Below are positions 58,278-64,000 of a stretch of 64,000 nt of DNA, piece after piece; the first letter of the stretch is position 1, and each line of letters starts with the position of its first letter. The position numbers were made by a program, and so were the translations under genes. The notes under the pieces were generated by a model. The model did no database searches and was not told the DNA's origin. It was given only the letters and a program-made list of their open reading frames with translations. The DNA comes from Serratia plymuthica (GTDB lineage: Bacteria; Pseudomonadota; Gammaproteobacteria; Enterobacterales; Enterobacteriaceae): the NCBI RefSeq assembly GCF_018336935.1, contig NZ_CP068771.1:3534001-3598000 (forward strand), written 5' to 3'.

Positions 58278-59834
58278 TTACTCCGTAGATCTCTCGGCAA
58301 GCGAGTTTGCGTCCGTCTGTGGATGTGTGATTGGCGGGGGGGAGGCATGACGCAGGAAAATAAAAACGATGCCCGCTGAAATCGCCGTCACTAGAGCCAG
58401 AATATACAGCAGGTTATGAAACGCGGCTTCGTAGCTCTGTTTCAAGGCCACAGTATCGACATTCAGCAGCGCCGTCGCTTGTTGCAGGTCGCCCATTGCC
58501 AGCCGGTGGGCGCCGGCGGTGGCATTGGCCAACTGAGAGCCCGACAGATGCTGTTCAACCAAGGTGGCCAGCAACGCGCCCACCACGGCGAGTGCGATAC
58601 CTTCGCCCGCGACGCGGACGGTGCTAAAAATGCCGGTAGCCATACCTGCGCGATCCTTCGGCACCACGCTGACGGCCAGGCCGTCCATTAATCCCCAGGG
58701 CAGGCTGATGCCGCAGCCAATGGTCAACAGCGGCAGGATCAATAACACTAAGGGTTTCCCCGGCGCATATTGCGCCAGCCATAGCAGGCCGAAGGCGCAG
58801 ATCAGCAAACCCAGACTGGAAATGATACCGGCGGAAAACCGGTGCGCCAAGATGCCTGCCAGCACAGGCAATACCAGCATTGGCGCTGAGAGTGCGAACA
58901 TAACGATACCCGCCTCCAGGGTGCCGTAACCTTCGATGCCAATAAAGCGCAGCGGGAGTAAAACCAGCAGCACCACGTAGGAATAGGCTGGGGCGGCTGC
59001 CAGAAACTGCACGCCGACAAAGCGTGGATAGCGGAATAAGGACAGATCAAGCATCGGCCTGCGCACGCGATTCTCGATCACGACAAAGGCAATCATGAAA
59101 AGCAGCGCGCCGCTGAACAGGGCGATGACTTCACGGCTGCCCCAACCGCTGTCGGGGGCTTGCAGTACGGCATAAGTCAATAATGTCAGAGCCAGCGTAA
59201 AGGTGGCTGCGCCGGGCCAGTCGAGTTTGGCCGCAGCAGGATCGCGTGACTCATGCATATAGCGTATACCGGCGAACAGGGCGATGGCGCTGAGCAGCGA
59301 CACGCTGATAAAAATTGCGTGCCAACCAAAATGCTGTACCAAAAAACCGGCCAGCAGCGGGCCAAATGCCAGGCCGATGCCAAAGGTGGTTCCCAACAGG
59401 CTGAAGGCTTTGGCGCGTTCTGCGCCATCGAATACCTGAGCCAGACCGGCGGTTCCTCCGGCAAACGCCGCTGCGGCGGCAACCCCCTGAAGCGCACGAA
59501 TCACATCAAAGGCGATGATATCTTGCACCGTCAGCATAACCATTGAGCTTAGGGTAAGCACCGCCAGGCCGCTGATGAACACGCGTTTGCGGCCAAAGCG
59601 ATCGGCGAGAGCGCCGGCAATCATCAGGCTGCAGCCAAAGGTCAACATAAAGGCGTTGGTGACCCAACTGAGGGCGACTACGCTGCCGCCCAGGCTGGCG
59701 GCGATAGCGGGCAAAGAGACTGCCGGGCCGGTAAAGTTAATCGGCATGATCAACCCCGCCAGGCAGACGGAGAATAAGATAATCCAGCGCTGCGGGTCGG
59801 GATACGGGTCTGGAAGAGGGTGAGGATGGTTCAT
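58278..59834 (-). CDS. DHA2-type (14-segment) MFS transporter
   Basis: A 518-residue major facilitator with about fourteen membrane segments, of the EmrB/QacA drug:proton antiporter type. Motif A (GALADRFGRKRVF) follows segment two and the GLAFGPLLAGFL motif C marks antiporters. The substrate cannot be told. ATG 59834 has a GGAG site; the longer frame to 59915 runs through the promoter region. It is divergent from a LysR gene at 116 bp, which probably regulates it. This pair is not found between ligB and yicG in E. coli. Confidence 0.9.
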   Translation of the reverse strand: MNHPHPLPDPYPDPQRWIILFSVCLAGLIMPINFTGPAVSLPAIAASLGGSVVALSWVTNAFMLTFGCSLMIAGALADRFGRKRVFISGLAVLTLSSMVMLTVQDIIAFDVIRALQGVAAAAAFAGGTAGLAQVFDGAERAKAFSLLGTTFGIGLAFGPLLAGFLVQHFGWHAIFISVSLLSAIALFAGIRYMHESRDPAAAKLDWPGAATFTLALTLLTYAVLQAPDSGWGSREVIALFSGALLFMIAFVVIENRVRRPMLDLSLFRYPRFVGVQFLAAAPAYSYVVLLVLLPLRFIGIEGYGTLEAGIVMFALSAPMLVLPVLAGILAHRFSAGIISSLGLLICAFGLLWLAQYAPGKPLVLLILPLLTIGCGISLPWGLMDGLAVSVVPKDRAGMATGIFSTVRVAGEGIALAVVGALLATLVEQHLSGSQLANATAGAHRLAMGDLQQATALLNVDTVALKQSYEAAFHNLLYILALVTAISAGIVFIFLRHASPPPITHPQTDANSLAERSTE

Positions 59835-59950
59835 GATGAGCTCCAGCGGCAGTATTGTCGGTTGGGGCGGATGATAAAGTGGATTTAATTGGCTAGAAAT
59901 GGGGCTATATTCCACTCTTTAAGGACAATAACGCTCTAATTGGAGACTCT

Positions 59951-60844
59951 ATGGACAGCCTCAGTGGCTTATTGGCTTTTGTGCGCGCTGCCGAGCTACG
60001 CAGTTTTGTCGCCGCTGGTGAACGGCTGGGCGTGTCCGCCTCTGCCGTCGGGAAAAGCGTGGCCAGGCTTGAGGAATCGTTGGGCGTCAGGCTGTTTAAC
60101 CGCAGCACCCAGCGTATCAATCTTACCGACGAGGGGGCGTTGTTTTTTGAACGCTGCCAACGCATCGTCAGCGAAATTGAAAATGCCGAAGCCGAAATGG
60201 CGAGGATCTCCGATGCGCCGCGCGGCAAGCTGCGCGTGAGCATGCCGGCTATCGGCTATCGAATGTTGGTACCTTTGCTTGCTGATTTCAGCGCGCTTTA
60301 TCCCGAGGTTGAGCTGGACGTGGACTTCAATGACCGGATGGTAGATCTGATCGCCGAGGGAATCGACGTGGCGGTTCGCAGCGGTGAGCTGGCGGATTCC
60401 CGGCTGATGGCCCGGCGGCTGGGGCCGTTCCGGTTGATACTGGCGGGTGCGCCTGAGTATTTACAGCGTCGGGGCGCGCCGCAGGGGCCGGAAGATTTGC
60501 TCGACCATGCCTGCCTGCGCTACCGCTACCCGGGGGGCCAGCAACTGCAGGAGTGGAGGTTGTTTTCTGATGGAGAGCCGGTTTCCCAACGGATCCCGGT
60601 GACGCTGTGCTGCAACAGCATTGAAGCGTTGATCCACGCCACCCAGGAAGGATTGGGTATCGCTTACCTGCCGGATTTTACGCTGTGTTCGGCCATTAAC
60701 GCCGGGCAACTGGTGGCGGTGTTGGATCAATACACGCAGGAGCAGGGATTTTTCTCGGCTCTGTGGCCGTCAAGCCGGCATATGCTGCCCAAGGTGAGGG
60801 TCTTTGTAGACTACCTGGCGCAGCATATGTTGCCTTTGAGATGA
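59951..60844 (+). CDS. LysR-family transcriptional regulator
   Basis: The 297-residue protein has an N-terminal winged helix (residues about 1-60: LSGLLAFVRAAELRSFVAAGERLGVSASAVGKSVARLEE) and a LysR substrate-binding domain, CrgA-like subgroup. The divergent MFS transporter is the likely target. Two TAATTGG motifs (59886-59892, 59937-59943) in the shared promoter region are possible binding sites. The effector is unknown. Confidence 0.93.
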   Translation: MDSLSGLLAFVRAAELRSFVAAGERLGVSASAVGKSVARLEESLGVRLFNRSTQRINLTDEGALFFERCQRIVSEIENAEAEMARISDAPRGKLRVSMPAIGYRMLVPLLADFSALYPEVELDVDFNDRMVDLIAEGIDVAVRSGELADSRLMARRLGPFRLILAGAPEYLQRRGAPQGPEDLLDHACLRYRYPGGQQLQEWRLFSDGEPVSQRIPVTLCCNSIEALIHATQEGLGIAYLPDFTLCSAINAGQLVAVLDQYTQEQGFFSALWPSSRHMLPKVRVFVDYLAQHMLPLR

Positions 60845-60850
60845 GCCGTA

Positions 60851-61468
60851 TTAATGGTCTGGATGCTGGTAGTTGAATACCGGCAGCCCCAGGCGAAAGC
60901 GCAGGGCGATCAAGCGGGCGCTCAGGCCGGCGACCAACGTGATGATGACGACCAGATTGTGCGGCAGGCTGAAGTGTTGCAGGCCGATGTACAGCCAGGC
61001 GGCGGCGAAGGAGATACCGGCATAGATTTCCTTCTGGAAAACCAGAGGGATGCGGTTGCAGAGCATATCGCGCAGCACGCCACCGAATACGCCGGTGATG
61101 ACAGCCGCAATGGCGGCGATGATGGGGCCGTGGCCCATATCCAGAGCGACCTGCGCCCCGATGATTGAAAATACAATCAGGCCAACGGCGTCCAGCACCA
61201 GAAACAGGCGGCGCAAGTGGCGCATCAGCGGCGCAACCCAGGTAGTGACAATCGCGGCAATGGCGACAATCACGATATATTCAGGATGCTTGACCCACCC
61301 CAACGGAAAGTGCCCGAGCAGCATATCGCGCACCGAGCCTCCGCCAATCGCTGTGGCCGAAGCGATAATAATCACGCCAAACATATCCATCTGGCGGCGG
61401 CCGGCAGCCAGCGCGCCGGTCATGGCTTCGGCGGTGATGCCGATGATATAAAGAATGCTCAGTAACAT
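60851..61468 (-). CDS. yicG: TRIC-family membrane protein YicG
   Basis: A 205-residue UPF0126/TRIC-type protein with two repeats of three membrane segments ([25 protein letters not shown] and [20 protein letters not shown] are the repeat signatures). Related prokaryotic proteins are trimeric cation channels; E. coli YicG has also been linked to glycine uptake by inference. It ends 6 bp after the LysR stop on the other strand. Confidence 0.93.
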   Translation of the reverse strand: MLLSILYIIGITAEAMTGALAAGRRQMDMFGVIIIASATAIGGGSVRDMLLGHFPLGWVKHPEYIVIVAIAAIVTTWVAPLMRHLRRLFLVLDAVGLIVFSIIGAQVALDMGHGPIIAAIAAVITGVFGGVLRDMLCNRIPLVFQKEIYAGISFAAAWLYIGLQHFSLPHNLVVIITLVAGLSARLIALRFRLGLPVFNYQHPDH

Positions 61469-61766
61469 AAGGTATTCACAGGGTGGGCGGGAGTGAGTGT
61501 AAGGCCGAAAGGGTAATCGCCGACGAGGCAGATCGCTACTGAGTTTTTCTAACCAATGCCAATTCGGATTACTTTAATTAATCTGGTGGTGGTTTACCTG
61601 ACTTGTTGTTGGCCTTTTTTAACCTTTCAATGCCCATTAAGGTATTAGATATTTCGTGTTAGTTTCCAGTGTTGACTATGCTTTTTGCATTCTATCTTTA
61701 CGCTGCGCATCGGCGGTGTCTTTCAGGCTGATGGCGGGTGTGCCCACCGAGGAATATGAATATAAA

Positions 61767-62201
61767 ATGAAAAATACTCCCATGCTGGCGGCGGCCCTGG
61801 TTACCGCCTTGTTGTTGAGCGGCTGTGTCGCAACGGCGCAGAATGCCACGCAGCAAAAAACGAAGGTTTGCGGCGCCGGAGATCCTATGGTCCAGACCAC
61901 GCTTTATTTTGGTCTGAACCGCCCAGCCGGGCCGGTGATTACCGCAGCAGAGTGGCAGAATTTTGTCGATCGGCAGGTGACGCCGCGCTTTAAAGACGGC
62001 CTGTCGGTGTTTGACGCCAAAGGACAGTGGCTGGGCAATGACGGCAAGCTGGCGCGCGAGAACAGCAAGGCATTGATGCTGATTCATGCGCCGGGCAAGG
62101 ACAGTGAAACCAACATCGAGGCGCTGCGCAGCAGCTATAAGCAGCAGTTTGCGCAGGATTCGGTGATGCGTGTCGATGCGCCGGTGTGCGTCGCGTTCTG
62201 A
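61767..62201 (+). CDS. DUF3574 domain lipoprotein
   Basis: A 144-residue predicted lipoprotein with signal MKNTPMLAAALVTALLLSGC, lipobox LLSGC and lipidated Cys20. The body has QTTLYFGLNRP, then VTPRFKDGLSVFDAKGQWLG, which I recognise as DUF3574. Function is unknown. GAGGA precedes the ATG; upstream codons of a longer frame (61656) are not signal-like. It is not present beside yicG in E. coli. Confidence 0.85.
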   Translation: MKNTPMLAAALVTALLLSGCVATAQNATQQKTKVCGAGDPMVQTTLYFGLNRPAGPVITAAEWQNFVDRQVTPRFKDGLSVFDAKGQWLGNDGKLARENSKALMLIHAPGKDSETNIEALRSSYKQQFAQDSVMRVDAPVCVAF

Positions 62202-62231
62202 GGCAATCCCGGCCGGGGCCGGGATATTTGC

Positions 62232-63416
62232 TTACAGCACCAACCCTGCGATGGCTGCCGAGAGCAGGCTGACCAGCGTTGAACCGTAGACCAGTTTCAG
62301 GCCAAAGCGGGACACCACGTTGCCTTGTCGTTCATTCAGCCCTTTGATCGCCCCGGCGACGATGCCGATAGAAGCAAAGTTGGCAAAAGAAACCAGGAAC
62401 ACGGACAGAATGCCCAGGCCGCGCGGCGACAGTTCCGCCGCAATTTTCTTCAGCTCGATCATCGCTACGAATTCATTGGCCACCAACTTGGTCGCCATGA
62501 TGCTGCCGGCCCGCAACGCATCCTGCGCCGGGATGCCGATCAGCCAGGCCAGCGGATAAAACACGTAGCCCAGAATCTGCTGGAAGCTGATGCCGAACAC
62601 GGCGGAGAACAGCGCATTCACCGCAGAGATCAGCGCAATAAAGCCAATCAGCATCGCGGCGATAATCATCGCAATCTTGAAGCCTGCCAGAATGTATTCA
62701 CCCAGCATTTCAAAGAAGCTCTGATCTTCATGCAGCTTGTTCAGCTTCAGCTCAGGCTCATCGTCCAGTTGATAAGGGTTGATGATCGACAGAATGATAA
62801 AGGTGCTGAACATATTGAGGATCAGCGCCGCGACCACGTATTGCGCATCGATCATCGACATGTAGGCGCCGACGATGGACATGGAGACCGTCGACATGGC
62901 GGTTGCGGCCATGGTGTACATACGGCGCGGCGAAATATCGCCGATAATACCCTTATAGGCGATAAAGTTTTCCGACTGACCGAGCACCAGCGTGCTGACG
63001 GCGTTGAAAGACTCCAGCTTGCCCATGCCGTTAACCTTGGACAGCAGGGTGCCGACCAGGCGGATAATCAGCGGTAGAATACGAAAGTGCTGCAAAATAC
63101 CGATTAGCGCGGAAATAAAGATAATCGGGCACAAAACACCCAGGAAAATGAATGCCAGTCCGTCCTTGCTCATGCCACCGAAAACAAAGTCGGAGCCTTG
63201 CGCTGCATAGGTCAGCAGCGTTTCAAAGAAGCCGGCGACGTGCCTGATTACGCTGAGGCCGCTTTCTGAATGCAAAAAGAAATAGGCGAGAGCGCCTTCA
63301 ATGACCAGGAGCTGAATAATATAGCGCAGGCGGATTCTCTTGCGATCGTTGCTGACCAGCAACGCCAGGGCGACGATCACCACCAGGGCGAAAATAAATT
63401 GCAGAATTTGCGGCAT
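62232..63416 (-). CDS. NupC-family concentrative nucleoside transporter
   Basis: A 394-residue CNT-family nucleoside:cation symporter, close to E. coli NupC over its whole length. The signature blocks [37 protein letters not shown] and [16 protein letters not shown] mark the substrate-binding region. It could be NupC itself at a new position or a paralogue. The start at ATG 63416 fits the NupC N terminus ([23 protein letters not shown]). A hairpin and a CRP-like site lie upstream. Confidence 0.92.
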   Translation of the reverse strand: MPQILQFIFALVVIVALALLVSNDRKRIRLRYIIQLLVIEGALAYFFLHSESGLSVIRHVAGFFETLLTYAAQGSDFVFGGMSKDGLAFIFLGVLCPIIFISALIGILQHFRILPLIIRLVGTLLSKVNGMGKLESFNAVSTLVLGQSENFIAYKGIIGDISPRRMYTMAATAMSTVSMSIVGAYMSMIDAQYVVAALILNMFSTFIILSIINPYQLDDEPELKLNKLHEDQSFFEMLGEYILAGFKIAMIIAAMLIGFIALISAVNALFSAVFGISFQQILGYVFYPLAWLIGIPAQDALRAGSIMATKLVANEFVAMIELKKIAAELSPRGLGILSVFLVSFANFASIGIVAGAIKGLNERQGNVVSRFGLKLVYGSTLVSLLSAAIAGLVL

Positions 63417-63489
63417 AAAGGGTCCGTACGGCTTGCGGGCATGAAAAAAACACATTTAGCCACAGCTTTGCCCGCCTTTCATTACCTTA

Positions 63490-63505
63490 CGTGATAATTA
63501 GAACA
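63490..63505 (-). promoter_or_regulatory. CRP-like site upstream of the NupC-type gene
   Basis: On the minus strand TGTTCTAATTATCACG fits TGTGA-N6-TCACA at seven of ten positions, about 75 bp before the start codon. Nucleoside transporters are commonly under CRP and CytR control, which is the reason for the call. Confidence 0.4.
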
Positions 63506-63569
63506 AAATACTTCGGGCGGCTGGTATGGGTTATGGATTGTCACTCTCTGGGTGATCGCCGCAGTTTTT

Positions 63570-63590
63570 CGTAAAAGCCTCGCTTTTACG
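63570..63590. repeat. Inverted repeat upstream of the NupC-type gene
   Basis: CGTAAAAGC and GCTTTTACG form perfect 9-bp arms around CTC; outer CCGC/GCGG (63559-63562, 63591-63594) extends it with an asymmetric bulge. It lies between the yicC terminator and the NupC-type gene. No T-run follows. Function not known. Confidence 0.6.
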
Positions 63591-63642
63591 GCGGAGATGC
63601 CTGTAAACCCATCGCCGCTGGAGTGGGCCAGGGTGAGTTCAT

Positions 63643-63668
63643 AAAAAAACCCGCATAGTGCGGGTTTT
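63643..63668 (-). terminator. yicC terminator
   Basis: AACCCGCA (63648-63655) pairs with TGCGGGTT (63659-63666) around TAG; on the minus strand a seven-T run follows. It is 17 bp after the yicC stop. Confidence 0.9.
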
Positions 63669-63685
63669 GCTGAGTGAAGAAAATA

Positions 63686-64000
63686 TCACTCGATGTTTTG
63701 GATCTGCTCGCGCATTTGCTCGATCAGCACTTTCAGCTCGATAGCGGAAGTGGTGACTTCGGCATTAATCGACTTGGACGCCAGCGTGTTCGATTCACGG
63801 TTAAACTCCTGCATCATAAAGTCGAGGCGGCGGCCTACGGCTTCTTTCTTCTTCAGGATGTTATGCGTCTCTTTTACGTGGGCTTCCAGACGGTCCAGCT
63901 CTTCGGCAACGTCAATACGTTGCGCCATCAACACCAGCTCCTGTTCCAGGCGGGTATTTTCCAACTGCACCTGAGCTTCTTCCAGCTTGCTGACCAGGCG
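63686..64000 (-). CDS. yicC: YicC/YloC family endoribonuclease (3' part)
   Basis: The C-terminal 104 residues of YicC; the gene continues past the right edge. The end ESNTLASKSINAEVTTSAIELKVLIEQMREQIQNIE is the conserved DUF1732 region. YicC has been reported as an endoribonuclease acting on small RNAs such as RyhB. The upstream codons (RLVSKLEEAQVQLENT) stay open to the edge. Confidence 0.95.
   Translation of the reverse strand, partial: RLVSKLEEAQVQLENTRLEQELVLMAQRIDVAEELDRLEAHVKETHNILKKKEAVGRRLDFMMQEFNRESNTLASKSINAEVTTSAIELKVLIEQMREQIQNIE

Overview
The window is a stretch of enterobacterial core chromosome around the replication origin. The organism is most likely a Serratia species. The gene order, protein lengths and conserved motifs match Escherichia coli almost gene for gene, and the 16S rRNA reads as a Serratia-type gene from memory, but I cannot fix the species. 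I see no prophage, insertion sequence, CRISPR array, toxin cluster or biosynthetic cluster. Almost every gene is a recognisable family member, so interest lies in regulatory DNA, small genes and RNAs, and departures from E. coli order.

Layout, left to right. Positions 1-372 hold the upstream region of the atp operon, whose genes lie off the left edge. rsmG and mnmG (minus strand) lead into a complete oriC at about 3110-3376, with DnaA boxes and eleven GATC sites. mioC, asnC, asnA, viaA, ravA and kup follow. The ribose operon rbsDACBKR (10847-16645) carries two operator palindromes in front of it. hsrA and yieP then lead to a full rRNA operon, 16S - tRNA-Glu - 23S - 5S (19309-24434), with P1, P2, boxA sites and a terminator. 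Downstream come mobA/mobB, yihD, srkA, dsbA, yihG, polA, the small RNA Spot 42 (spf), engB, the CsrA-sequestering RNA csrC, yihI, a 57-codon unnamed ORF, hemN and the 40-residue yshB. The nitrogen cluster glnA-glnL-glnG follows, with NtrC sites and a sigma-54 promoter, then typA, yihX, yihY, dtd and fabY. The last part is another E. coli-like block in inverted orientation: yicH, xanP, gltS, recG-trmH-spoT-rpoZ-gmk, ligB, an MFS/LysR pair, yicG, a lipoprotein, a NupC-type transporter and the 3' part of yicC.

How parts work together. oriC, mioC and polA are linked by DnaA boxes. ravA and viaA encode a MoxR ATPase and its VWA partner. gmk, rpoZ, spoT, trmH and recG form one (p)ppGpp/translation/repair transcription unit. 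NtrB and NtrC control glnA from the same cluster. PurR probably controls xanP, and RbsR controls the ribose genes.

Notable structure. The rRNA operon joins a left flank that borders rrnC in E. coli to a right flank that borders rrnA, and a second order break lies between fabY and yicH. Several E. coli blocks (yihF, the yihL-yihW sulfoglycolysis region) are absent. I did not find a novel defence, mobile or metabolic system.
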